Origin: Dipetalonema caudispina
Taxonomy: Eukaryota; Nematoda; Chromadorea; Rhabditida; Onchocercidae
DNA: 64,000 nucleotides
Assembly (NCBI GenBank): GCA_013365325.1
Contig: JABVXV010000299.1
Span: 1-64,000, forward strand
Direction: 5' to 3'
Each line of letters starts with the position of its first letter. Position 1 is the first letter of the stretch. The notes under the pieces are model-generated. The model did no database searches, had not been told where the DNA came from, and saw only the letters and a program-made list of their open reading frames with translations. Below are positions 46,397 to 58,494 of the stretch, in pieces. The translations under genes were made by a program, and so were the position numbers.

Positions 46397-49300
46397 TATG
46401 TGTGCACATATTATGCATTAACACGGAATGAATTTGATTATTATCAAATAGATTTCGGATATTGATGATTGGAAAAGTTTGATATTCCTAAAAAGCGATA
46501 AAATCTCCCATTAAACACTCATTGCTGTATTGAGATAAGTAAGCATAATGAATGAATGATTTATCAATGATATCCTTAAAAAGTCATCCATGTCATATGA
46601 CTATGAATGAAGTAATCTAAAGATTATTCCTTTCAACAATTTTCCTCTTCCTTCTTTATCTCTTCCTCTTCCTCATTTTCCTTTTCCTTCAACATTGAAA
46701 ACAACATTCCAATAATATCATCAACAGTTGGTTAGTATTGAAACATTGCAGTAATGCATATATTTTTTTAAAATTTTTTATAGTTTGCAGGAAAAAAAAA
46801 GAAAAAAACAATTTTCCATACTAAATGATTAATAGTTGACAATCAAGAAGTATCGTATTCTTCTTTTTTTTTCGATTAAAAACTTTGAAATGATTAGCAT
46901 CAAATTTAAATTATTTTAATAAGTTAATTTCGAGAACACCAACTGCTCTTCGAATTTTCTCTCAAAAATTTTGAAATGCGAAATATTCATAGACAAAATT
47001 TTTAGAAATCCCACTGATAATTGTTAAAAATTATTTGTTTGATTATTAAAACTGCATATTCTTTTTCTTTGCATTAAAAATACGAAAATTGAAACTAAAC
47101 ATTAATATGTAAGAGAAAGCTATAATAAATTCAAAAAATAATTTCAAATTATTGAATTATTCCTTTCGTTAAGATAAATAATAGCGAAAATTTTGTCACC
47201 ATTCTTTTCTTACTTATTGCTAAATATTCTTCTTTTGGTTTCACCCTCTTTTTTTTTTTGTTTTTCAATATTTCTTGATATTATTCCTTAAAATAAATGA
47301 AAAATACCGCGAAATATATCGTATCAAAATTTTTTTAATATATTTTTCAAAATAATCATTAATTGATTTAAATTCAAAAAACGTCTCTTTTTTGTCATTA
47401 ATTTGCCATTAACCCATTAAGTTTTTGTTTCTATACAAATTGTAATGAATTAACCTTTCGACAGTTTTTTAATTTTATTCTTTCAGTAGATAATTTATGA
47501 AAATATCAAAAAGTCCGTTTAAATTCATTATATTTAATTTATTTTTGCTTCCTTTTTTCAATTCAGTGTTTATTAAGTAGAGATTGAAATAAGATAAAAC
47601 AATAAAATCATTAAAGTTAATAGAATCATGATTAATTATTCAATCATTCCAATTATATGCTTGTTTATTCTAACATCAGCTTGCTTAATTAACTATTTAT
47701 TGTTATTCATTTAATTAGTCAATTATGAGATTAGAATTAAATTTTGCAACACTTAGAAATTAAGTAATTCTTCAAATTAATAGTACATATAATGATGTTT
47801 AAAAACAAAGAACAAAAAAATAAAAAAGCTTTGAAAATTAGATTTTCGAAACAGAACAAAGTATGTAATGTAACATTTTTCGATCCATTCATCTATCGTT
47901 GATGGACGGCAGAACGGGGAAAGCGGGAGAAAAGACGAAAAAGTGACAACGATGAAAAAACTTAGCTTATCGATAAACAAAAAGATATCAAATGAAACTG
48001 AAGAATCGCCAACTGTTTTAATTTTTTCATTCGTTTATTTTACTTACTTATAAAATATGATAAATTTTTAAAAAATAACAAAAGAATATTAACAATAATA
48101 GCAAGATTTTCAAAAAAAAAGAGAGTAAAAATAATTTTAGATATATATTTTTTTAAATTATTGATATTCATAATATTTTACTAACATTAGGCAATTAATA
48201 GCGATCATTTAACTCTTTGCACTATTACTGCTAATTTTGTGTCCATAAAATTTTCTAAAAAGTAAACAATTTTTTCGTTTTTTTGGTATCGAAAGTTGAT
48301 AAAAATCAAATTACTACAGGTGACAATAATGACGCTAATGATAAAATCGTATTTATGCCATCATTGGAATAAAATTTTTTTTTTTATTCCCTCTTTTTTC
48401 ATATTTTTTTTATAGTTAAATAAGAATTGATAATTTATGGAATGAATTTTTGTGCATGACAAAATGATGTAATGAAAGGAAAAAAAAAAGGCTTTTTCTT
48501 CAACACTTCTACTTTATAAAACTTAAAGTCCAATAAATATGCTTCGAATATGCAAATAAGTTATAATATGTAGGATGCATAAATATTTAATATAAATTGA
48601 AATTATTTCGAAAAGAGTGAAACTAAAACATTAGTCATAATCACAAATTAATAGAAGTTCTACTTTAAAAATTGAGTATGGGACGAATATATGAATATGT
48701 CATAATATATGAAATTAGTAAACATGTTAATATAGAATCAGTTATTTGTAACGATATGAAAATAGAATAGATAATAAAAGAATATTTTTTAAATGTTATT
48801 CCATCGGTAAAAAGAAAGACATTATTGAGATTTCAACCGGTTTGAAGCATCCCTATTCATCGGCTAATTAAATTAAAATTGGTTTAATTACTGTTAGTTG
48901 TTCACGAAGTTAAATCAACTAGTATGGCTCATTGAAATGGAATTGATAAACGGATAATATTTGATTCGAACTGTTTAAAAAAATTAAACCATTGATAGTA
49001 ATCAATGTTTAATTACTTGGAAAGATTTTGGATAATTTTAACCCTTTTTTTTCATTCTTTATTGAACTATTCTACAAGCGACATATATTTTGATGATAGT
49101 GTTGGTGCACACCCATTTTGTCTCAAATATATTTTTATAAAATTTTTCCAAAATAAATTATTTTAATCGTTTGATTTTTTTATTGATTTTTGATTGTCAT
49201 TAATTGTTTTGTTAAAAATTGGGTTTTTCTTTGATAATTTAAGAGAAGTAAATTGAGGATGTTGGAAAAGATTGCCGTACGAATGAATAATAGTATTAAA

Positions 49301-50820
49301 CTTTAGTTATTAAATTATCAAATGCTTGAATATTTGAAACGATAGTTGCGATAATTGAATGATGAAATTGGACGTTAGTTACCAAAACGATCGAATATTT
49401 GAAATAGTATTATATTTTATTTGAAATATTGTATTATCATCATCGTCACTATCATTGTTAACATTTAATGATATGAAATATTCATCAAAAATTATGTCAT
49501 TTAATTTCATCTCTTTTGAAATTAATTCGTCAATAGAATATTAATTTCGAAAAATTCATTTCTGATAGGTGAAAAATATGCAATAAGTGCAACTTTTTCC
49601 CTTTTTTAAGTCTGATTAAATCTGTCCATTTTTTTTTACTTTGAATTAATTTTAATTGCGCTTGTTTCATTTGTGTTCTGCGTGTACTTTTAATAATTGA
49701 AAATTTTGGTGCAATTTTCTTTAATAATTGAAAATGCTGTAAAGACTTCTTTTTTAAGTGTAAAAAAAATTTTTTGAATGAAAAAGATTTCGAATGCAAA
49801 ATGATTTTCTCTATTTAAGCAATTTAAAAATTCTTCCTTTTACTTTTTTTTTTACTTGCAACAAATTTTTTGTTAGGTCAGTATGTTTTGTTAATTCAAC
49901 CATTTACATTTCCCTCTTTTTTCTTGTTTTTCTTTTTTTTTTTTTTTTTTTTTTTGGAAGAATCTATGATAACACTTAGGCTCATTTAGTAGTACCTATC
50001 GATATCAAAATGTTAGCTTATTGATGTTTGATGTTGCAAAAGGATGAAAAACAGAGAGAGAGCGATAAGATCTAAACATAATTTTGTTGTTATTTGCAAT
50101 TTGCAAATAGATGGGATTTAAAAGAAGCATAAAAATGAAAGCTAAGGATGAAGAATAGAAGGATTCTTTAAGTGGAATCGATGAATAACGGAAACATCGA
50201 ATTCGTCGTAGTTGTTGTCGTTGTTATTGTTTTTTGAAGTGGTAAAAAAGAAATTGATGAATAACAATACAAAACTTATAAGTTTTGAAGTTTGGCAAAA
50301 TTTTGCAAGTCAATAAAAGATAATTAAAAAGGGATTGAGAAAAGGATATAAGAAGATGAATGATAAATAAGTAAAAGAGAGTCAAAATAATTTACCATCT
50401 AATTTTATTTTTCTTTTTTTCCCTTTTCTTTCTGTCCTCTGTCCTTTGCGCTCCTTAAACATTCTGAAGCTTCCAATAAAAGTGCATTGATTTTAGCAGC
50501 AAAAAAGGAAGTAAAGAAAAGAAAGCTATTGAAGCGAAAAAGATACCACAAAAAGGGATGGTTAAAAAAAAAAAAAACTGACAATTTGGAAAGATGAAGA
50601 GCGGGACAGGGTGTAAAAAGGGGTTGGAAATGTACTTGTTTAAAATGTAAAAAATAAATAAATAAGAAATGGAAGAATAAAAAAGAAAAAAAAGGAAGAG
50701 GAAGATGAATTATGGAAAGCATAGAGTAAAAGACTGAGGGTAAAAATGCAAAATTAGTAAAAGATTCATTTAAGCATATGGAGGAATGTTAAAGTTTGTG
50801 GTGATAATTGTTTGTTTGTT
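46395..50820. other. AT-rich gene-poor DNA
   Basis: Many A/T homopolymers and no supported exon. A slightly more GC-rich patch at 47880-47945 reads as a hydrophobic segment on the minus strand in a frame without an ATG. Frames at 49530-49799 (-) and 50405-50722 (-) are low-complexity lysine- or phenylalanine-rich translations of A/T tracts. Confidence 0.45.
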
Positions 50821-50825
50821 TGCTT

Positions 50826-50860
50826 GATAGATAGATAGACTGATCGATAGATCGATAAAG
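50826..50860. repeat. Imperfect (GATA)n microsatellite
   Basis: GATAGATAGATAGACTGATCGATAGATCGATA-type repeat of about eight degraded units. Confidence 0.8.
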
Positions 50861-51094
50861 ATGAATATGTTGAAGCTTATTCATTTCAGCCAACAAAAAT
50901 AATATGCGCAATTCATTCCGATAGATTTATTCATTTACTTATTATTCGTACATTCCACACATAATGTACGATTTTTAAATTATAATTTCACGAAATTTTT
51001 GCAAAAGTTTCCTTTTTTTTTCTATGTTATTGATACAGTTTTCTTCTTATTTCGGCTGTTATTTGTTAAATTTATCAGATCGATTCCATAATAT

Positions 51095-51545
51095 TTTTAG
51101 TACTATCATATTTGAAATATCATATCAAATAGTTGTAAAATTATTTCGAAAAGTAACATATTTGATGCACAGTAATATCATATCACATATAACCTATCGG
51201 ATATTTAGTAATACCGTATCGAAAACGCAGTATTGGAAATATCATATCAAATAGTTATTGGGGCTATATCAAAAATGTCGTATCGGATATCATATCGGAT
51301 ACTTAGTAGTACCGTATACCGATTAGATGGTAATATCATCCAGAAATTTACCGTATCGAACAGCAAATTTCATGTCAAAAAACACTGCATGAAATGTTCA
51401 ACAATATATTAAAAGTATCACATTGGGTGCATAGTAATACTAGATTAATAGTACCATAGCAGGATAGTTAGCAGTATCATATTGAACACGTGATATCGGA
51501 TAGTTGGTATTCCACATCAGAAATACGAGATGATATATGATATGG
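51095..51545. repeat. Degenerate satellite-like repeat with TATCGGATA/ACCGTATCGAA motifs
   Basis: Over about 450 bases short motifs recur at irregular intervals: ATATCATATCAAATAGTT, TATCGGATA, TTAGTAATA, ACCGTATCGAA. They look like many-times-mutated copies of a unit of roughly 25-30 bases. CG dinucleotides (in ATCGGA and GTATCG) are far denser than in the flanks. No coding potential was seen. Confidence 0.65.
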
Positions 51546-52910
51546 TGATAGGACTGATCAAAAAACAGCAGTAACCAACGTTTCAACTTCGTCTTCCACA
51601 GTTCAATTTCTTCAACACCATTTGATATAATCGAAAATATTTCGCTTAATTAAGCAACAAATATTTCTTAATTACACATATCCATTTCTTAATTACAATT
51701 ATCACATCCCTCAGCGATCATTTATTTCAAATATAAGTTATTCATTTTTATTCATCCCGTCATTTTACGTTTTGTATATTTTTACAGAACTTTATTCAAC
51801 TTATCTTCATTTGTCAAACAATGTCTTTTTTCCTTACAATGCCGCGAAATGTGGCACCTTTCAAAATCGAACCTGAAAAATTTTTCAAATTTGATAAATA
51901 ACATCTTCTGGAATAAAAAAATCCCTTCCTTTTCATATTTAAAATTCTAAAAAAAAAATGAAAACAAAAACCAAAAAACTTAACTAAGGCATTTAATTTT
52001 GTTTTTTGTTAAGTATGGGCGGATAAGTTTGGAAATTTAAACACTTTTTTGCGAATTCCACTTGAAATAATGAATATATATTCGTTAGTATCAGTTGAAA
52101 CCACTTTTCATATTTATAATATTCTTATTTATTTCTCAATTTCTTATTTACCCATAAAGCATTTTTTAATTCATGCAAAATTTATCGTGAAATAACTCAT
52201 AAGATATCTTTCGTTTACACGTAATTATCACAACGAATAAATTGACAATAATTTTTTTTTAAAAAGTGTTTTCTATCACATATTTTAACTAATGTGAAAT
52301 TAGTATGCTATTAATAACACAATATTTTTTTGGAAGTTTTAATTTCAAATGTCAAAATTTTCATTCTTTTAAATCAGTTCATTGTAAATCACAAAAAATT
52401 GGATGAAAAACATTTAAATTCGTCCATTAGTTCGTGATCAAAACTTCAGTAACTGCTGAATACGTAAATTAAATTTGAATATTTCTAATATTTCATGCCT
52501 TTTTAATTATTCGGAAGGATTAGCTGCAATTCTGATGCTTTGATGTTGCTTTATTTCCTGTTATGCTCGTCGAAATAATATAAAATTAATCTAATTGAAC
52601 TAATCATCGAAAATATGAATTAAGTTCTGGCTTAAGTTGACTTTTACCGAATCAAATTAATTTGAATTCACTTGATAATTTTCATTTTGCAATTTTTTAA
52701 TGATTTGCACTTCCTTTTGCACTCATTAGAATCCATTTTAATAAACTGAGGAATTATGAAATTTTAAATAAAACTTCTACAAAATTTGATGACCATTTTA
52801 CAGCTATTTTCGTTTTATTCTACATATCTTAGTAGACTAATATCCTAATTCTAATTATTTCGATTAATTCAACTAACGAAAAACAATTAAGTTGTAATCA
52901 ATTAATTTTG
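51546..52910. other. AT-rich region upstream of the small secreted-protein gene
   Basis: No supported exon. It presumably contains the promoter of the gene that starts at 52922. Confidence 0.4.
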
Positions 52911-52921
52911 CAGAACTATAG

Positions 52922-54058
52922 ATGTCAGCAATGCGAACCACATATTTGTTAACATTGGTTATCCTTTGCACGGTAACAGTGCTATCGTCAACTTATCACT
53001 TCAGACCGTAAGTTTATTAATTAATTATGCCTTGTTTATTCTCTGATTCATGTAAATTTGAAAATCATCATAATTTTCGAAAAAATAAACAGTAAATAAT
53101 AAGTCGAATTTAAAAAGAGTTTCTTCGGCAAAGGATTTTTTGTGCTTATCACGAATATATAAAAATACTATTACATTGAAAAATAAGTCAAGTTTATATG
53201 GAAAGATTTGTAAGTATTATATTTGCATATTCATTTATTAATATTTTTATCATTCATATTTGTATTGTTTATTTTTTTATTATTTCTAGCATAGAGTATA
53301 TTTACTTGTTTATTTATTTATTTGTACATTCATTTATTTATCTAATTCTCTATCTATTTGCTTATTTATTTAACCATTTACTTATATACTTGCTGCATTT
53401 GTATACATTATATCTTACATAACATTCGTTATCAAAATTTATATCTAAAATCTGTAAAAATTTATATAGAACGGATAAATAATAACTTTTCGCATATTTC
53501 CGAAGTTATACCTTTTAATTTCATTAATTATTCCATTTATATGTAAAACATAATGATATATTCTTGATATTTATGTTATTCGTAATACACATCGTTACAT
53601 GAAAACATTCAACGAATTGATCAAAAATTTTGATAAAATATTATTTGATTAGTATCAAACAATTCGTTGAGTATAATTGAGTCATAATGAAAGAACAAAT
53701 AATGTATTCTAATTAATTCCACAGATATATTATCAGCGGTTGGCCAATTATGATTGATGAGGATCAAGCAGCATTTCCTAATGATGTTCATGTATCAAAA
53801 ATGTCGGATTCCATCCAAAAAAATTTTCGTCCTGGGTTTTTTCTTTTTTTCTATAATCTTATTAATTCTATAGAATTTGAATTTTATAATTTCATTTATT
53901 TGCATCATTCTAAATCTGTTAGCAATTTTTGTTTTTAGAACATAATTTTTATAGATGGAATAATCAATGAATAACAACAGCAACAAAGGGATCAAGCAGA
54001 TCCGGCATTAATTTCCTCCGAATCAATTCCATTCCCAAATCCGGCACATGTGATGTAG
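52922..54058 (+). CDS. Small secreted protein of unknown type (88 aa model)
   Basis: Exon 1 (52922-53007) follows TTTTGCAG at 52913, starts MSAMRTTYLLTLV and is a clear signal peptide, with likely cleavage near LSS at 21-23. It ends CC|GTAAGT. Exon 2 (53725-53835) follows TTCCACAG and reads on in phase through ISGWPIMIDEDQAAFPND. Exon 3 (53989-54058) is the only downstream segment found that continues in phase, and it ends in GTG ATG TAG, but its acceptor (CAACAAAG) is weak. The mature peptide has no cysteine, so it is not a disulfide-rich effector. Motifs recur: HFRP/NFRP, DQA, FPN and HV. No dibasic sites of a classic FMRFamide-type neuropeptide precursor are present. I do not recognise the family. 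It is convergent with the IL-17-like gene. Confidence 0.55.
53220..53402. repeat. Degenerate (TTTA)n-type simple sequence inside an intron
   Basis: TTTATTTATTTATTTG, CATTTATTTATC and similar units recur in intron 1 of the small secreted-protein gene. The open frames here (53198-53546) are by-products of this simple sequence. Confidence 0.7.
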
Positions 54059-55471
54059 TGTTCGGAAGAATCATATGATAATTGCTTTCGTCTTTTTTTT
54101 TCTCAACTTTTTCGTTCGGCTAATTTTTATGCTTAAATTGTCATGTGAAAAATTTACTAAAATTCTTTGTTTTTCCTTATTTCTTTCCAGTTTTTCAATA
54201 GTTCATTTCTTATTGATCATTTTCTGAGTATATGAAAAATTAAATATAAACTTTTTAGCAGACTAAAAATTTACACCCCTTTTTTTTTCGTCCGCTTTTA
54301 AAGTATTTTATTGGCAAAAAACCGTCACATGGGAATATGATAAAATGATGAAAAAAACTTGACGATGTGTATGTAAGTTGACGAATAGACCTTGGAAATT
54401 TTCAACTAAATTGTGAAAAAGTTTGCAAAAATATGGATGTATTCTGTTACTCGTTAAATGAAATGTATAAAATGTAATAATTTTAATTTGCAAATTTCCA
54501 TATTCCAATGTAAAGAATTTTACTAAAACGAAAAAAAAAAACATTTATTTCATTTTTTATCCTTTTTTCAAGAGTAAATTTTTCAAGTATTGCTTGTAAC
54601 AGTTCAAATACATTTATGATATAAAAAAGAAAAAGAAAAGGCCCATTTTTCCTTTTTTTTGTCGCATTGCTTCTAAGCTATTAAAAAACTAAAAATTAAA
54701 TTGGAGTGAAAATTGTTGAAATTTATAATGATAAGAAACATTCCGAAATTAGTTTTAAATATCTAAATTGAATCAGAAAATAAGCTTGTAGCAAATTTGC
54801 ATTTCAAAACATATATTAAGCATGTAATAAAGCCAAAATTCTGGAGATTTTAATTGGAAGTTACATTCAAGCAACTTTCTTCAAAAACCTTAAACAATGA
54901 ATATACTTATATATTTTAATCATTCAAACATTTTAATATTCTAACGGTAAAATACCAACAAAGTGTTACAAGGATTGATGAGGACAATGGAAATGGAATA
55001 TTAATTTTGAAATAGTTGAATCATTTTGACAAACAAATTATGTATTCTTTCCTACATATCATTAAATTTATATTTATATATTGCAAAATTATATGAAATA
55101 GATTTTAAATTTCATAACTGAAATTATTTAAAAATTGAAACAAAAATAGCAATAAAATTGACTACAGTATAAACATAATGACCTATTATATTGATCATAA
55201 TTCATTACACACATCAAAAGCAAATAATTGGCCAGTAAATGATCAAGAGATAATTATTGACTAAAATTTATATATTCATATAAAATGAAAAACATCGATA
55301 ATGCTTATTATAATTGTAATGATTATATTAATATATAATTCTGATAACAGCAATTGAAATCAACGAAAAAAACGAGAAGATATTCTGATAAAAAAAGTAT
55401 ATTGGCAAAATTTTAATTAAAAAATGCAAATTTTAATAATCGAAGAAAAAAAAAAGAAAAAATGAAAAATT
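54059..55471. other. Convergent 3' flanks
   Basis: AT-rich, with no supported gene. It should contain the 3' UTRs of the small secreted-protein gene (+) and the IL-17-like gene (-). Confidence 0.45.
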
Positions 55472-58400
55472 TTAACGTAAAACAAGTGAATGTAATGGAG
55501 TTCCAACTTCCACTTGACATTCGCAAGCTGATACTGTATTGATTGATTCTTGTACCCATCGGGGAGATTTATGTGTTGCCAAATTACGGAGAACATTTAT
55601 GGTACGCATTACTGGGCGACAATTACCAAAACCTGAAATTGCGATAAATTTTATCGAAGAATGACAAGATGTTTTTTTCTATGCATTGAAAGAATGAACT
55701 GATATTAAGGAAAAATTTAGCTTAAATGATTCCTACATTAAGGAATATTAATCATATTAATAATAGCTTTTCTTGTTTCTTTTTTGGATTAACAAAATTT
55801 GACCTTTGATAAGTTATCAGGTCTAGTTTATTAAGGAATTGATTTTTCTTTTTTTTTTTTGTTTGTTTTAAACAATGGAAAGAATTGGAACTTCAATCAA
55901 GATAATTAAATTCAGATTGATATCAATATACCAATAATCTACGAAATATTTTGAAAAAGCAAAATGAAATAATAAACAAAAAAAAAAAAAAAACAGAACA
56001 AATACTTCCTGAATTTTGAAGGATTGAACTTTAAATTGCCAATTTATAAATACCTATTTTCTGCACATACTGAATATCGCTGGAAGAAAAAAAAAGGTGA
56101 AAAAAATATGAAACCTGAAAGACATCCCGCATCAGTAGTATCACATGAAACTTCATTAAGCAAAACCGGAAAATAATCAGCCGGTAATTTTCTCCATTGC
56201 CAACAAAGATTACATAATCCGGTCCAACCCTGTGCAATTTCTTCACCTTTTTTGTAATTACAACTGATCGTTATGGCTACACCCAACACTACAATTAAAA
56301 AGCAGAAAAAAAAATGAAGTAATTTTATTTCATAATACCAACGAAAATTTACAAGACTAAATACATCTTTTATCTCAGAATTTATCAAATTTTTTTAGGT
56401 AAAAAAATCAGTTTTTCTCAATGATGTATTATTTTATGGAAATTAAGTGATATTTGGAAAGATGCTGTAAATAAACTCATGTAAACATAAAAGAAAAGTT
56501 TGTGATAACAATAATATGTTTATAATTTAGCTTTCTTTTCATCTTTTCCTTGTTTAAATTTTGCGTTTTTTTCTGAGCACATATTCTAATTCTTTCAATT
56601 TTATCAAACATGTACTAATAAATTACCACATTTTCTTTCGTCATAATTAATTTATTTAGTTAAATTAAATGTTATAATACGATTATTCAATCAAAAATAG
56701 GCACTTCTATAAAAGCGATCTTTTAAGAAAAATTCATTATTCCATTGTTCTCCTTCTTTTTTTGATAATTAAAGCAGTAAATTTTTTTAAAAAATTTAAG
56801 ATAATTAATATGCGGGAAACGTAATCCGTATGAGGTAAAAAAAGAAAAGATAATCATTCAATAATTATCAGTAAGTTAATTACATTTTTGCTTTGATTCC
56901 TTCAAATTTCGCCGTTTTCGTACTTTTGGCATCAGTAAGCTAATAAACTCTTCCATATGAGGTGGCAATTCTTTAATTATAGTAGCATTTTCAATTCCAT
57001 CATTAACCTATGAACTGTTCAGTTACCTTTTTATGCATGATTTAAATTTTAATTAAATTATTAAAATGAAAAAAAAGAGTTTTTCATATTTTCCATGAAA
57101 AAAGTCATAGTTGAATTTATTGTGGAAATTAATTAAAAAAGAAATATTAGTTACAAAATTTAATGAATATTTCTATCAGAAGTTCAAACGATTTTCTAAA
57201 CAGATCAATTGATACGGCACATTAATTTTTCTCGCTTTTTTCTTGTCAAAAATAATTTTGATCACATTTAATTTGAGTAAATAAAAATTTACTGCATTTT
57301 TCGGTAAAGACCTATTTTTCATGCACAATGATTGATCGGTATCATTCAACAGTTCAGCAACAGAATCGCTATCTGTCGGAGAATTATTATCATTTGCTCG
57401 GAGGAATGCATTGGTGATTAAAAGTTTGCATGCTTGACATTCCTTTCCATCGCATCTATACATCTTCGAGGTTTTGTAAGACTGAAATTTCATTCAAATT
57501 AATTTGATAATCTTTTAACATCATCCACTCAGACTAAATGACATTCCTTATCTTATCATAATGTTTGAAATAATGCAAATTGAACGAAGTAAGTTATTAA
57601 AAAGTAATTTTGATAAATCATCCATTCAATCAATAATGTTATTTTTAATCCTTACGTATCAACAAAATGCGTAGATCAAGTTCACCCTTTTTCTTCTCCT
57701 CTCACTCTCCCTCCCTCTCTCCCTTTTGTTATATATTGCATAATAATATCAAAAATTCTTTTTGTTACTATTTTCTGCAAAGGCGAAAATTCTGCAGTAG
57801 ATTTCATCATGATACTATTCTCGTCCGATACTAGCGGTAGTGCCATTTCTGTCATGCTGGACAGATCTGGAAATGTATGCAAAGCTTCGTCGATATTTGC
57901 AGCTTGCAGACGATTATCATACGACAAGCATTTATCACTATTAGGTGGTTTCACGCACGGACATTGTTCAATCATCTGCAACTCAAATTATAATTAGTAC
58001 TCTAATTTAAAATATTTCGGAAGGGGATTTGAAAATAATTAATATTTATAGCAATTAAGGACGTGTAATTTTCGCGCGTTATCATTACCTTTATATGTGC
58101 ATAAATTAATTTTGCAAAAAAATGCAATTTAGACTTTTTAAATTTTTTGAATTAAATATGTTTGAAGCAAAAACGAATAGAAAATTTCGGTACTACAGAA
58201 TTTTGGAATATTCCTGGCTACATTATATCAATCAGGGAATTCAATACGACAATTGAGAAATTCAAACTTTACTGCGGTGAATAAAGAAAATAAAATTTTA
58301 GCATGATGATAATCAAATTTAATTTCAGTACGATAAAGGAGAAATTCGAATTTCGTAGATTATTTATCACTGAAAAAAATGGATACCTTTTGCTCAAAAT

Positions 58401-58494
58401 GTCTGTAACGGATACATAATGAACATTTTCTTCGGATGGAAATTGGTTTCAGGAATGGTATCTGAATCAGCAATACAAGCCAAACTTGATCCAT
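55472..58494 (-). CDS. IL-17-like cystine-knot cytokine precursor
   Basis: Six exons join in phase: 58387-58494, 57769-57975, 57293-57481, 56884-57007, 56115-56288 and 55472-55632 (320 aa). Residues 1-20 are a signal peptide (MDQVWLVLLIQIPFL). A long propeptide follows, with cysteine clusters CSLC, CPC and CQAC. A furin-type site RKRR (198-201) would release a mature part of about 119 residues. That part reads like the IL-17 fold: W239/W241, then DYFPVLLNEVSC (compare RYP..I..A.C), GC at 264-265, CRPV at 272-275, INVLRN at 279-284 and a terminal CEC at 304-306 (compare GCTC). IL-17 proteins are secreted dimers, and in C. elegans ILC-17.1 modulates neurons. The fold is inferred from spacing. 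Another cystine-knot family is possible. Confidence 0.72.
57671..57726. repeat. Polypyrimidine tract in intron 2 of the IL-17-like gene
   Basis: The plus strand reads CTCCTCTCACTCTCCCTCCCTCTCTCCC-like sequence (purine-rich on the sense strand), about 45-80 bases downstream of the exon 2 donor. Confidence 0.7.

Noticed and set aside
49530..50722. Long minus-strand frames rich in K, F and H
   Set aside because: They translate A/T and purine or pyrimidine tracts. No domain, and composition matches non-coding flanks.
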